Shown here: piece by piece, positions 25,669-34,385 of the stretch
How the letters are laid out: each line of letters opens with the position of its first letter
Numbering within the stretch: the first letter of the stretch is position 1
From: Sulfitobacter sp. F26169L
GTDB lineage: Bacteria; Pseudomonadota; Alphaproteobacteria; Rhodobacterales; Rhodobacteraceae
Assembly: GCF_026410285.1 (NCBI RefSeq)
Contig: NZ_JAPMLP010000002.1
Span: 379,501-443,500 of the forward strand
Length of the DNA stretch: 64,000 nt
Direction: 5' to 3'
Made by a program: the position numbers and the translations under genes
The notes under the pieces: model-generated
Database searches by the model: none
Seen by the model: only the letters and a program-made list of their open reading frames with translations
What the model was told of the DNA's origin: nothing

Positions 25669-26481
25669 TCAATCGCGCAGGGGCGTTTCAGGTGCGCCCA
25701 GCGCATCGGCAAGCCGTTGTTGCGCCGATCCGGGGCGCAATGGTTGCTGTTGCGAGGCATCCGGCGACCATCCTGTAAGCACCTGAAGCTCGAAGCTAGC
25801 CTGCAATCTTCCCGAAGGCGCGACAAAGTGTTGCGCATAGAGATTTTGCGCTTCTTCGAACACCGCGCGTCGGGTGGGATGGCGGAGGCGGTCACTCAAC
25901 ACGTTGGTTTCACCCATTGCGCGCAGATCATGCATCAGGTGCCAGATGTCGCGGTACTCAACCGTTAGCGTGGCAGTATCCGCGACAGGCAGGGCAAAGC
26001 CTGCACGTTGCAGTAGGCCACCCAGATCGCGCAACTCTGGCAGGGGGGCGACGCGCGGGGAAAGCCCGCCGGTCACGGCAATCTCGGCCTGGCCCAGAAC
26101 GCGGCGTAATTCGTGAAGTGTGTCACCGCCAAAGCTGATGGCGATGAACAGCCCGTCCGGCAGCAGCGCGCGGCGGCACTGGATCAGTTGCCCGACCGGA
26201 TCATTTGCCCAGTGCAGCCCCATCACATGCGCAACCAGATCATGTGATAGGGGCGCAAGCTCCAGCGTTTCGGTGTCTGGGACAATCTTTGCGGTCGGGT
26301 GCAAAGGCGACCAGAAATCCGGAAAACCCGTTACAAGAGCAGGGGCTGTAAACGACTTGTTAACCATATCCAGACGATCCTGAAGTTCGTCCGCAGCAGC
26401 GGTGTGCAGGAACAACCCCTCTGTCGTGGCGCGGGCGCGTCGCCGGTGCAGGGTATCGATGTCTGTCATGGGTTTTGTCAT
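25669..26481 (-). CDS. SAM-dependent methyltransferase-like protein (BioC/NDUFAF5-like)
   Basis: The product has 270 residues from ATG at 26481, or 266 from ATG at 26469. Recognisable stretches are HRRRARAT near the start, LHWANDPVGQLIQCRRALLPDGLFIAISFGGDTLHELR, and a C-terminal SFELQVLTGWSPD, the pattern of the NDUFAF5/BioC-like group. The glycine-rich SAM loop seen in ordinary class I methyltransferases is not obvious, so activity is uncertain. A role in respiratory complex I assembly is known for the mitochondrial relative and only suggested here. It is divergent from comF with just 17 bases between the two starts. Confidence 0.75.
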   Translation of the reverse strand: MTKPMTDIDTLHRRRARATTEGLFLHTAAADELQDRLDMVNKSFTAPALVTGFPDFWSPLHPTAKIVPDTETLELAPLSHDLVAHVMGLHWANDPVGQLIQCRRALLPDGLFIAISFGGDTLHELRRVLGQAEIAVTGGLSPRVAPLPELRDLGGLLQRAGFALPVADTATLTVEYRDIWHLMHDLRAMGETNVLSDRLRHPTRRAVFEEAQNLYAQHFVAPSGRLQASFELQVLTGWSPDASQQQPLRPGSAQQRLADALGAPETPLRD

Positions 26482-26498
26482 AGGGGGTACATAGGCCG

Positions 26499-27227
26499 AT
26501 GCTGGCGCAACTTCAAACAGCCGTTTCGCTGATCTATCCGCCCCGCTGCATAACCTGTGGCGACATGGTCGAAAGCGATTTCGGCCTGTGTGGCAGTTGT
26601 TGGCGTGACACCGCATTTCTGGGTGGCACCATTTGCGATACTTGCGGCACGCCGCTGACGGCTGGTGGACAGGGTGACATTTATCACTGCGATGCCTGTA
26701 TGCAAGCGCCACCACCATGGGTTCAGGGGCGTGCGGCAGTGTTGTATCGTGATACGGGGCGCAAGCTGATTCTGGCGTTAAAGCATGGCGACCGCCAAGA
26801 GATGGCGCGCCCAGCAGGCCTTTGGATGGCGAATATGATGCGTGGCGTTGACGCGTCGGATATGGTGGTTGTGCCTGTGCCACTACACTGGTCGCGGCTG
26901 CTGAAGCGGCGTTATAATCAATCCGCCCTGCTTGCCCGCGCGGTCGCACAAAATATGGAGCTGGCGTGGTGCCCTGATGCATTGGTACGGGTGCGGCGCA
27001 CGTCATCATTGGAGGGGCTAAGCCGTGAAGCGCGGTTCAGGACGTTGGAAAACGCGATCCGCCCCCATCCCAAAAGAGGGAGGATTCTAAACGGGAAACC
27101 GGTCTTGTTGATAGATGATGTAATGACCACGGGTGCAACGCTTATTGCCTGTGCGCATGCGTGTCTTGAGGCCGGTTCCGGCCCCGTGCGCGTTCTAACC
27201 CTAGCAAGAGCGGCAAAAGACGCCTAA
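26499..27227 (+). CDS. comF: ComF family phosphoribosyltransferase-like protein
   Basis: The protein has 242 residues. An N-terminal four-plus-four cysteine zinc region reads CITCGDM, LCGSCW, CDTCGTPL and CDAC. A type I phosphoribosyltransferase fold follows, with the PRPP loop VLLIDDVMTTGATL near 204-217 and the RYNQSALLAR motif. ComF proteins support DNA uptake in competent bacteria, and natural transformation components occur in Rhodobacterales. The enzymatic role, if any, is unknown. The gene heads a dense operon with grxC, a nitrilase and a MarR regulator. Confidence 0.9.
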   Translation: MLAQLQTAVSLIYPPRCITCGDMVESDFGLCGSCWRDTAFLGGTICDTCGTPLTAGGQGDIYHCDACMQAPPPWVQGRAAVLYRDTGRKLILALKHGDRQEMARPAGLWMANMMRGVDASDMVVVPVPLHWSRLLKRRYNQSALLARAVAQNMELAWCPDALVRVRRTSSLEGLSREARFRTLENAIRPHPKRGRILNGKPVLLIDDVMTTGATLIACAHACLEAGSGPVRVLTLARAAKDA

Positions 27228-27235
27228 ATCCTTAC

Positions 27236-27249
27236 TCAACACATGTTGA
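27236..27249. promoter_or_regulatory. Perfect 6-bp inverted repeat upstream of grxC, possible operator
   Basis: TCAACA-CA-TGTTGA lies between comF and grxC. Size and symmetry suit a dimeric regulator such as the MarR protein encoded three genes downstream. No functional evidence; chance occurrence is possible. Confidence 0.3.
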
Positions 27250-27262
27250 AAAGGATCTGTCG

Positions 27263-27520
27263 ATGAAGCCTGTAGAAATCTATACATCTCCTCTGTGCGG
27301 CTTTTGCCATGCCGCCAAACGCTTGCTGAACCAGAAAGGCGTGAACTTTTCCGAAATTGACATTCTGTCGCATCCCGATCGCAAGCCTGAAATGATCAAG
27401 CGCGCGGGTGGCAGCCGCACGGTGCCACAGATCTTTGTGGGTGATGTCCATGTTGGCGGTTGTGATGAACTGCACGCGCTTGAGCGTGCAGGCAAGCTTG
27501 ATGCGTTGCTTGCTGCATGA
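27263..27520 (+). CDS. grxC: Glutaredoxin 3 family protein
   Basis: The protein has 85 residues, typical of GrxC. The dithiol active site is Cys12-Gly-Phe-Cys15 (SPLCGFCHAAK), where the family norm is CPYC or CPFC; Gly for Pro is notable. GSRTVPQIFVGDVHVGGCDEL carries the cis-proline (VP) and glutathione-binding GG-C-D. It reduces disulfides using glutathione. GGATC is eight or nine bases before the ATG, and the stop overlaps the next start in ATGA. Confidence 0.93.
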   Translation: MKPVEIYTSPLCGFCHAAKRLLNQKGVNFSEIDILSHPDRKPEMIKRAGGSRTVPQIFVGDVHVGGCDELHALERAGKLDALLAA

Positions 27521-28350
27521 AGGCTGCTGTTCTCCAACTCAGCGTAAGCGATGATCCGGCGCAGAACCTGCCGGTGACACGCGAAATGCTCGCAGAGGCC
27601 GCGCGGCAGGGTGCGGAATTTATCCTGACGCCCGAAGTGAGCAATTGCATATCGACGAGTCATTCGCACCAACGTGATGTGCTGCACCTTGAGGACGACG
27701 ATCCGACGCTAGCAGCCTTGCGTGCAGATGCGGCGGCATTGGGTGTGTGGCTGTTGATTGGTTCTCTTGCGCTCAAAACCGATGACGCGGACGGGCGGTT
27801 TGCCAACCGGTCATTTCTGATTGATCCACAAGGTGAAGTTGTGGCGCGGTACGACAAGATCCACATGTTTGATGTCCAGGTCACCCCGACAGAGACGTGG
27901 AAAGAATCAGCCGCCTACAGGCCCGGTGCGCAGGCTGTCGTGGCGCGTACGCCTTTTGCCAACATTGGCATGACCATCTGTTATGACATCCGCTTTCCCG
28001 CGCTGTTTCAGGCGCTTGCGGATGCTGGTGCGCAGTTACTGACGGTGCCTGCTGCGTTTTCACCTGTAACCGGTGCCGCGCATTGGCATAGCTTGCTGCG
28101 CGCTCGTGCAATCGAAACGGGGTGTTTTGTGATTGCCCCCGCGCAAACAGGCACACACAACAGCGCCGCGCATAAAACCCGTGACACATACGGTCACTCG
28201 CTGGTTGTTACGCCGTGGGGCGAAGTTGTGCTGGATGCCGGCACGGAGGCTGGCGTGCATCTGTTTGATCTGGACATGTCGCAGGTTGATGCCGCGCGTC
28301 AAAAAGTGCCCAGCATGAGCCACAAGCGCCCCTTCGAGGCGCCTCAATGA
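27517..28350 (+). CDS. Carbon-nitrogen hydrolase (nitrilase superfamily)
   Basis: The protein has 277 residues. The complete Glu-Lys-Cys triad is visible: Glu40 (ILTPEVSN), Lys114 (RYDKIHMFDV) and Cys155 (GMTICYDIRFP). The residues around the cysteine and the length match the Nit1/Nit2 and omega-amidase/deaminated-glutathione amidase branch. Together with the adjacent grxC, this suggests glutathione-related repair, but the substrate is not proven by motif. ATGA overlaps occur on both sides, with grxC and with the MarR gene. Confidence 0.88.
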   Translation: MKAAVLQLSVSDDPAQNLPVTREMLAEAARQGAEFILTPEVSNCISTSHSHQRDVLHLEDDDPTLAALRADAAALGVWLLIGSLALKTDDADGRFANRSFLIDPQGEVVARYDKIHMFDVQVTPTETWKESAAYRPGAQAVVARTPFANIGMTICYDIRFPALFQALADAGAQLLTVPAAFSPVTGAAHWHSLLRARAIETGCFVIAPAQTGTHNSAAHKTRDTYGHSLVVTPWGEVVLDAGTEAGVHLFDLDMSQVDAARQKVPSMSHKRPFEAPQ

Positions 28351-28781
28351 GCGATGCATTCAATACCCTAGCGATTATGTTGTTCAGTGAGATTCTGGGT
28401 ACAGACCAGATATTGCGCAGCCGCCTGAGCAAGGTGTTGCCAAAGGGTATGGAGATTTCGCATTTCTCCGTTCTCAATCATCTGGCATGGCGCGATGTGG
28501 AACGCACACCGGCGCAACTGGCCGAAACCTTTCATGTCACACGCGGGGCGATGACCAACACGCTGACAAAACTGGAATGGGCCGGATATATCCATGTTCG
28601 GCCCGATTGGGATGATGCACGGCGCAAAATGGTCACCATCAGCCCCGCAGGGCGTCAGGCACGTGATACCGCGCTTAGTTCGATAGCGCCGATGATTACA
28701 CAGGTGGTCGAGCAGTTGGGCGAGGAAAAGGCCCGCGCAGCCCTGCCCATTCTGCGCGAACTGCGCAACAAACTGGGCTAG
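28347..28781 (+). CDS. MarR-family transcriptional regulator
   Basis: The protein has 144 residues. Its winged helix-turn-helix includes TPAQLAETFHVTRGAMTNTLTKLEWAGYIHVRPDWDDARRKMV: recognition helix near 68-84, and the wing with the D-x-R-x3-V signature. The C-terminal helices are for dimerisation. It is the last gene of the comF-grxC-nitrilase operon (ATGA overlap), so autoregulation of this operon is plausible; the inverted repeat at 27236 is a candidate site. No cysteine typical of OhrR-like redox sensors is present, so a small-molecule ligand is more likely. Confidence 0.87.
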   Translation: MSDAFNTLAIMLFSEILGTDQILRSRLSKVLPKGMEISHFSVLNHLAWRDVERTPAQLAETFHVTRGAMTNTLTKLEWAGYIHVRPDWDDARRKMVTISPAGRQARDTALSSIAPMITQVVEQLGEEKARAALPILRELRNKLG

Positions 28782-28789
28782 GACGCTGT

Positions 28790-29539
28790 TCAGGCCGCCG
28801 GTTTCAGACTGGCAGTCACGTAGTTCACGCTCAGGTCACGCGCAGACAGGCTCCAGCTCCACAGAATCGGATTGAACACAAACCCCTTGCGATCCACCGG
28901 CTCCAGCCCCGCTTTCTCAAGCAGTTTATACAACTCGTCTGGGGTAATGAATTTGGACCATTCATGTGTTCCCTTGGGCAGCCAGCGCATGACATGTTCC
29001 GCGCCGATGATCGCCATCACATAGGATTTCGCATTGCGGTTGAGGGTCGAGCAGATGTGCAAACCGCCCGGCTTCAGTAACTGACGGCAAGCGGTGAGGT
29101 AGCTGATGGGGGAGGCTACGTGTTCAATCACCTCCATGTTCAGCACAACATCGAATTGCTCGCCTGCCTCTGCCAATGCTTCGGCGGTTGTGTGCCGGTA
29201 ATCGATTTCCAGCCCTGATTGCTCCGCATGGATTTGGGCCACGGGGATATTTCCGGCAGCCGCATCCGCGCCCACAACAGTGGCCCCGAGGCGCGCCATC
29301 GGTTCTGCCAGAAGTCCGCCGCCACAGCCGATATCCAGAATCCGCAGCCCCTTGAACGGTTCCGGTTTTGTCAGGTCGCGATCAAACTCGCCCGCGATCT
29401 GGTTTGTAATGTAATCCAGCCTGCACGGGTTAAGCATATGCAGCGGTTTGAATTTGCCCTCTGTGTCCCACCACTCGGCGGCCATGGCTTCAAACTTAGC
29501 GACCTCGTCGGGGTCGATGGTGCTTTGATGCGCTTGCAT
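28790..29539 (-). CDS. ubiG: Ubiquinone biosynthesis O-methyltransferase
   Basis: The ATG at 29539 is favoured by GAGGAG seven bases upstream, over an in-frame TTG at 29560 that would include that site. The product has 249 residues. Signature segments are [28 protein letters not shown], the SAM loop [18 protein letters not shown], and [10 protein letters not shown]. UbiG performs both O-methylations in coenzyme Q synthesis. It is divergent from the proline iminopeptidase gene, with 49 bases between starts. Confidence 0.95.
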   Translation of the reverse strand: MQAHQSTIDPDEVAKFEAMAAEWWDTEGKFKPLHMLNPCRLDYITNQIAGEFDRDLTKPEPFKGLRILDIGCGGGLLAEPMARLGATVVGADAAAGNIPVAQIHAEQSGLEIDYRHTTAEALAEAGEQFDVVLNMEVIEHVASPISYLTACRQLLKPGGLHICSTLNRNAKSYVMAIIGAEHVMRWLPKGTHEWSKFITPDELYKLLEKAGLEPVDRKGFVFNPILWSWSLSARDLSVNYVTASLKPAA

Positions 29540-29588
29540 TTCTGCGCTCCTCGTATTCAATGCGGCTTTCGTACTATATAGGCTGGTA

Positions 29589-30560
29589 ATGGATAAGACC
29601 CACGATCAAAAGCGCGCTGTGCATCATCTTTACCCGCCGGTTGACCCGTTTGACCGCCGGATGCTGGCCGTCGGGCAGGGCCATGAGGTGTATGTAGAGC
29701 AGTGCGGCAACCCTGATGGTATTCCCGTTGTGGTGCTGCACGGCGGGCCGGGGGGCGGGTGTAGCCCCTCAATGCGGCGTTACTTTGATCCGGCACGTTT
29801 TCGCGTTATTTTGTTTGATCAACGCGGCTGTGGACGCTCCACACCGCATGCAAGCGTGACCGACAACACCACGTGGCATCTGGTTGCCGACATTGAGCTG
29901 ATTCGCAAAACACTGGGCATTGACCAGTGGGTTGTATTCGGGGGCAGCTGGGGTGCGACATTATCGCTCATCTACGCGCAGGCACATCCGTATGCGGTAC
30001 GCAACATGGTGCTGCGTGGTGTGTTTCTGATGACCCAATCTGAACTGGACTGGTTCTATGGCGGTGGTGCCGGCAAATTCTGGCCCGAAGTTTGGGAGAA
30101 GTTTACAGCTCTTGTGCCCCAAGAGGAGCGGGACGATTACATAAAAGCGTATCATCGCCGCCTTTTTTCCGACGACGTATCGTTGCAAACCCGTTACGCG
30201 GCGGCGTGGGCGGGGTGGGAAAACGCGCTGGCGTCTATCCATTCTGCGGGGCAGATGGTGGCGGGGCCAAGCGAATATGCACGCGCCTTCGCGCGGCTTG
30301 AGAATCACTATTTCATCAATGCGGGTTTTCTGGAGTATGATGGCCAGATTCTGGCGCAGATGGATCGCATCGCCCACATTCCCGGAGTAATCGTGCAAGG
30401 CCGGTACGATATGATCTGCCCACCCCAAAGCGCATATTCGATCGCGCGTGTCTGGCCGAAATCCGAATTGTTAATGGTGCGCAATGCCGGTCACGCGTTG
30501 AGTGAGCCGGGGATAACTGCCGAACTGGTGCGCGCCATGGACAGGATCGCACAGACATGA
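29589..30560 (+). CDS. pip: Proline iminopeptidase (alpha/beta hydrolase, S33)
   Basis: The protein has 323 residues, the typical length. The oxyanion-hole motif is [24 protein letters not shown] follows, and the nucleophile elbow is [12 protein letters not shown] with Ser120. The late GRYDMICPP (Asp) and NAGHAL (His) complete the triad. It releases N-terminal proline from peptides in the cytosol. The stop overlaps the start of a solute-binding-like gene in ATGA, implying coupling between peptide handling and that protein. Confidence 0.93.
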   Translation: MDKTHDQKRAVHHLYPPVDPFDRRMLAVGQGHEVYVEQCGNPDGIPVVVLHGGPGGGCSPSMRRYFDPARFRVILFDQRGCGRSTPHASVTDNTTWHLVADIELIRKTLGIDQWVVFGGSWGATLSLIYAQAHPYAVRNMVLRGVFLMTQSELDWFYGGGAGKFWPEVWEKFTALVPQEERDDYIKAYHRRLFSDDVSLQTRYAAAWAGWENALASIHSAGQMVAGPSEYARAFARLENHYFINAGFLEYDGQILAQMDRIAHIPGVIVQGRYDMICPPQSAYSIARVWPKSELLMVRNAGHALSEPGITAELVRAMDRIAQT

Positions 30561-31387
30561 GCCGAAAGCCTTTAGATAGACGTGCATTGTTTGCCAGCGG
30601 TGCGGCTGCTGCCCTGTTGGCGGCGGCGGGGGTTAGTGCGGGGCCGTTGCCACAACGAGGGGGTAAGCTGCGGCTGGCTGTTTCAGGCGCTGCGCGCAGC
30701 GATAACTGGGTGAGCGGTGACGGCCTGTTCATGCAAGTTGCGCGGCAAGGCCTGGTTTATGAAACCCTGACCGAAGTTGCCGCCGATGGCACATTACGCG
30801 GCGAATTGGCAACCGATTGGACCAGCGCGGAAAACGCGACCGTCTGGACGTTTGATTTGCGCCAAGGTGTTACGTTTCATGACGGTGCGCCCTTCACCGC
30901 GAACGATGTTGTTCACAGCCTTGCCGCGCTGGGCGATGTGCGCGCGTTGTCGCGGCACCGCGTCCAGATTGCGCTGTCTGCACCTGAGCCTGCACTGCCA
31001 TTTGTGCTGGGTCGCGTGGCGCATATCATCCGCCCTGCACATGCCTCCGAAATTGGTATCGGTACGGGCCTTTACCGGATGCGCCGTTTCACTGCGGGAC
31101 AGCAATTGTTGGCATCACGTGTGGAAATGCATTGGAAAGACGGACAAGCGGGCTGGTTTGATCAGGTTGAACTGGTTTCGATTCCTTCGGCAACTGTGCG
31201 TGCGCAGGCGATGGCAGAGTATCTGGTGGATGGTGCCGACATTACCGATACATCGGCGCTGAAAGGTATTGATGGTATTGCAGTGTTGAGCGGGCAAGCG
31301 ATTTCCCGCGACATTGCACTGCCATCAACACTGGGTCGTGGCGTATTTGACGATCTGCGCGCACCACAGCGGTGGTGGGGGGCTTGA
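30557..31387 (+). CDS. Half-size solute-binding protein of the oligopeptide/dipeptide family (SBP family 5)
   Basis: The product has 276 residues against the usual 500 or so. A Tat-like signal [20 protein letters not shown] leads into RGGKLRLAVSGAA. The standard SBP5 stretch LVYETLTEVAADGTLRGELA, ENATVWTFDLRQGVTFHDG and FTANDVVHSLAAL follows. The protein then reaches a short tail ending DDLRAPQRWW. The second lobe is missing, apparently by an internal shortening, with no frame interruption. No permease or ATPase gene is adjacent. It may be a remnant or a non-transport binding protein coupled to Pip. Confidence 0.75.
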   Translation: MSRKPLDRRALFASGAAAALLAAAGVSAGPLPQRGGKLRLAVSGAARSDNWVSGDGLFMQVARQGLVYETLTEVAADGTLRGELATDWTSAENATVWTFDLRQGVTFHDGAPFTANDVVHSLAALGDVRALSRHRVQIALSAPEPALPFVLGRVAHIIRPAHASEIGIGTGLYRMRRFTAGQQLLASRVEMHWKDGQAGWFDQVELVSIPSATVRAQAMAEYLVDGADITDTSALKGIDGIAVLSGQAISRDIALPSTLGRGVFDDLRAPQRWWGA

Positions 31388-31467
31388 TGTTTATTCTCTC
31401 CCCGCGTATATGAGCACTCAACAGCGGCGCGCTCGGGTCCAAACCAAGCGCCCACCGAACCTCTGAC

Positions 31468-31490
31468 ACGGGCCGCGCGCCCGTTTTTTT
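31468..31490 (+). terminator. Intrinsic terminator or attenuator in front of rimP
   Basis: ACGGGC-CGCGC-GCCCGT followed by seven T ends only 22 bases before the rimP ATG. It may close the pip transcript, or act on the rimP-nusA leader as an attenuator. The upstream stretch 31388-31467 has further pairing potential (around 31424-31452) but no gene. Confidence 0.8.
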
Positions 31491-31512
31491 GTGCCTGAAT
31501 TCAAGTGAGATT

Positions 31513-32121
31513 ATGAACAACGACCTGATTGCAAAAGCTGCCATGGACCGGCGTCTCGCCGAGATCATCACGCCTGTCATCGAAGACATGGGGTATGAGC
31601 TGGTGCGCGTGCGACTGATGTCCGGTAAAACCTCGACCTTGCAGATTATGGCAGACAAGCCTGATGGTGGCATTGAAGTGGATGATTGCGCCCAGATCAG
31701 CACGGCTGTTGGCGCGGTGCTGGATGTCGAAGACCCGATCATTGACGAGTATGCGTTGGAGGTGTCCAGCCCCGGTATCGACCGTCCGCTGACCCGCCTG
31801 AAGGACTTTGCCAATTTTGAAGGCTATGAGGCCAAGATCGAAACAGAAGAATTGATAGATGGCCGCCGCCGTTTCAAGGGGCAGCTGGCCGGTGTTGAGG
31901 GTGATGAAGTTCTGATCAACATCGACGAGGGCACTGTTGGTCTGAAATTTGACTGGCTGACCGATGCCAAGCTGGTTCTGACGGACGAGCTGATCAAGGA
32001 AATGTTGCGCCAGCGCAAGGCGGCTGGTGTCATAGACGAAACCAAATTTGACACTATTGATGAAGAGCCGCCCCTACGGGGCGAGGTACAGACAGATGAG
32101 TCTGACAAGGGAGAGACCTAA
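31513..32121 (+). CDS. rimP: Ribosome maturation factor RimP
   Basis: The ATG at 31513 gives 202 residues. Family features are [20 protein letters not shown], the [20 protein letters not shown] segment, and [14 protein letters not shown], followed by a C-terminal SH3-like domain. It assists 30S subunit assembly. It is the first gene of the conserved operon with nusA, ylxR and infB. Its stop TAA shares one base with the nusA ATG. Confidence 0.95.
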   Translation: MNNDLIAKAAMDRRLAEIITPVIEDMGYELVRVRLMSGKTSTLQIMADKPDGGIEVDDCAQISTAVGAVLDVEDPIIDEYALEVSSPGIDRPLTRLKDFANFEGYEAKIETEELIDGRRRFKGQLAGVEGDEVLINIDEGTVGLKFDWLTDAKLVLTDELIKEMLRQRKAAGVIDETKFDTIDEEPPLRGEVQTDESDKGET

Positions 32122-33734
32122 TGGCCATTACATCCGCAAACCAGCTTGAGCTTTTGCAAACTGCCGAAGCTGTTGCTCGTGAAAAGATGATTGATCCCGG
32201 TTTGGTGATCGAAGCGATGGAAGAATCCCTCGCCCGTGCGGCGAAGTCCCGCTACGGCGCAGAAATGGATATCCGCGTGAGCATCGACCGCAAGACAGGC
32301 CGCGCGACATTTACGCGTGTGCGCACTGTTGTGGCGGATGAGGATCTGGAAAACTATCAGGCCGAATTTACGGTTGAGCAAGCCAAGCAATATATGGACG
32401 CTCCCGAAATCGGTCAGGAATTCAGCGAAGAGGTTCCGCCTGTTGAAATGGGCCGGATCGCCGCACAATCGGCCAAGCAGGTGATTTTGCAAAAGGTTCG
32501 CGAAGCAGAGCGTGATCGCCAGTACGAAGAATTCAAAGACCGCGCAGGCACGATCATCAATGGTCTGGTCAAGCGTGAAGAGTATGGCAACGTCATCGTT
32601 GATGTGGGTGCTGGCGAAGCGATCCTGCGCCGCAACGAAAAAATCGGCCGCGAATCATATCGTCCGAACGACCGTATCCGCGTTTACATCAAGGACGTGC
32701 GCCGTGAGCAGCGCGGCCCGCAGATTTTCCTGAGCCGGACAGCGCCCGAGTTCATGGCCGAATTGTTCAAGATGGAAGTGCCGGAAATCTATGACGGTAT
32801 CATCGAGATCAAAGCGGTCGCCCGTGATCCCGGATCACGCGCCAAGATCGCTGTAATTTCCTACGATAACTCCATCGATCCGGTCGGTGCCTGTGTGGGT
32901 ATGCGCGGTAGCCGTGTTCAGGCCGTTGTAAACGAGCTTCAGGGCGAAAAGATCGACATCATTCCATGGAATGACGACCAGCCGACCTTCCTTGTGAACG
33001 CATTGCAACCCGCCGAAGTGTCCAAGGTTGTTCTGGATGAAGAAGCTGGCAAAATCGAGGTTGTTGTACCCGAAGAGCAGCTGTCGCTTGCGATTGGTCG
33101 CCGTGGACAGAACGTGCGCCTTGCGTCCCAGCTGACCGGTCTTGATATCGATATTATGACGGAAGAGCAGGAAAGCTCGCGCCGTCAGGCGGAATTCGAA
33201 CAGCGTACCAAGCTGTTTATGGACAATCTCGATCTGGACGAGTTCTTTGCCCAGCTTCTGGTTGCCGAAGGTTTCACCAACCTCGAAGAAGTCGCTTATG
33301 TCGATGTTTCCGAATTGCTGGTCATCGACGGCGTCGACGAAGACACCGCCAGCGAATTGCAGGCCCGCGCCCGTGACGTGCTGGAAGCGCAGAACAAGGC
33401 GGCACTTGATTCTGCCCGCGCACTGGGTGCCGAAGACAGCCTTATTGAATTTGAGGGCCTTACACCCCAAATGATAGAGGCACTGGCCAAAGATGATGTT
33501 AAAACGTTGGAAGATTTCGCAACCTGTGCGGATTGGGAGCTGGCTGGCGGCTGGACCACGGAGAACGGCGAACGTGTCAAGGATGATGGCGTTCTTGAAC
33601 CCTTCGAGATGACGCTGGAAGAGGCGCAAAGCCTGATTATGACAGCCCGTGTGCTGTTGGGCTGGGTCGATCCGACAGAACTGGACGCAGACGCCGACGA
33701 AGAAGGTGACGCAGAAGAGGAGGCCGAGGCCTGA
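32121..33734 (+). CDS. nusA: Transcription elongation/antitermination factor NusA
   Basis: The protein has 537 residues. Its domain order is standard: an N-terminal RNA-polymerase-binding domain, an S1 domain (around [16 protein letters not shown]), and two KH domains including [19 protein letters not shown] and [18 protein letters not shown]. Two C-terminal acidic repeat segments follow. It modulates pausing, termination and antitermination. The acidic tail ([18 protein letters not shown]) is typical of alphaproteobacterial forms. A 9-bp hairpin covers its stop codon. Confidence 0.97.
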   Translation: MAITSANQLELLQTAEAVAREKMIDPGLVIEAMEESLARAAKSRYGAEMDIRVSIDRKTGRATFTRVRTVVADEDLENYQAEFTVEQAKQYMDAPEIGQEFSEEVPPVEMGRIAAQSAKQVILQKVREAERDRQYEEFKDRAGTIINGLVKREEYGNVIVDVGAGEAILRRNEKIGRESYRPNDRIRVYIKDVRREQRGPQIFLSRTAPEFMAELFKMEVPEIYDGIIEIKAVARDPGSRAKIAVISYDNSIDPVGACVGMRGSRVQAVVNELQGEKIDIIPWNDDQPTFLVNALQPAEVSKVVLDEEAGKIEVVVPEEQLSLAIGRRGQNVRLASQLTGLDIDIMTEEQESSRRQAEFEQRTKLFMDNLDLDEFFAQLLVAEGFTNLEEVAYVDVSELLVIDGVDEDTASELQARARDVLEAQNKAALDSARALGAEDSLIEFEGLTPQMIEALAKDDVKTLEDFATCADWELAGGWTTENGERVKDDGVLEPFEMTLEEAQSLIMTARVLLGWVDPTELDADADEEGDAEEEAEA

Positions 33735-33747
33735 TCGCAGGCCTCGG
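33724..33747 (+). other. Perfect 9-bp hairpin over the nusA stop codon
   Basis: CCGAGGCCT-GATCGC-AGGCCTCGG places the nusA TGA stop at its top. No T-run follows. It may pause polymerase, protect the nusA message end or tune translation of the next gene, whose start lies nine bases later. Confidence 0.5.
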
Positions 33748-33756
33748 GGTATCAGT

Positions 33757-34377
33757 ATGGGACGCGGTGGCGCATCCAAAGACCGTGAAAGCGGTGCGGA
33801 ACGCAAATGCCTTGCTACAGGTGAGGTGCAACCAAAGTACCGGTTGATACGTTTCGTTGTAGGGCCTGATGGTCAGGTTGTACCGGATGTCATGGGTAAG
33901 CTGCCTGCGCGTGGTATGTGGGTTTCCGCAGATCGTGCCGCCCTTGAGACGGTTGTGAAAAAGGGGTTGTTTTCGCGCAGTGCAAAGCAACCTGTAAAGA
34001 CGCCGGATAATCTGGTGGAAGAAGTAGAAACGCAGTTGGCCCGCCGTGTGGTGGACCTGATTTCGATGCAGCGCAAAGCGGGCAAAGCCGTAGCTGGGTA
34101 CGAAAAGGTCAAAGGCTGGCTACAGAACGAAGAGGCGCTTGTTCTGATCCAGGCTGTGGATGGATCGGGACGCGGCAAATCTAAACTGAGCACACCGCAC
34201 TACGGACACTATATCGGGTGTCTGACGGCGGATGAATTGGGTTTGGCATTCGGTCGCCAAACTGTGATACATGGGGCGCTCGCCTCTGGTGGACTCACTC
34301 TACGTGTTGTAGAGGAAGCCCATAGACTGAATGGCGTGCGTAAAAACGAGGCTGGCAGCGGCCAGCCGAAAGGATGA
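33757..34377 (+). CDS. RNA-binding protein, YlxR (DUF448) fused to an L7Ae-like domain
   Basis: The ATG at 33757 is chosen because upstream codons of the frame overlap nusA. The product has 206 residues. The YlxR domain at about 12-95 shows ERKCLATGEVQPK, LIRFVVGPDGQVVPD and LPARGMWVSADR. The second half (about 100-190) has the L7Ae-type pattern RRVVDLISMQRKAGKAVAGYEKV. The fusion is usual in this class. It probably binds rRNA or mRNA and joins the nusA-infB expression machinery. Confidence 0.88.
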   Translation: MGRGGASKDRESGAERKCLATGEVQPKYRLIRFVVGPDGQVVPDVMGKLPARGMWVSADRAALETVVKKGLFSRSAKQPVKTPDNLVEEVETQLARRVVDLISMQRKAGKAVAGYEKVKGWLQNEEALVLIQAVDGSGRGKSKLSTPHYGHYIGCLTADELGLAFGRQTVIHGALASGGLTLRVVEEAHRLNGVRKNEAGSGQPKG

Positions 34378-34385
34378 CGAGCTAG

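Noticed and set aside
31388..31512. Possible tRNA ahead of rimP, as in some bacteria
   Set aside because: No T-loop GTTC-A-A signature or cloverleaf arms could be built; only hairpins were found.
32835..33806. 323-codon frame antisense to nusA
   Set aside because: It is a shadow of a conserved gene with no protein-like motifs or start signals.
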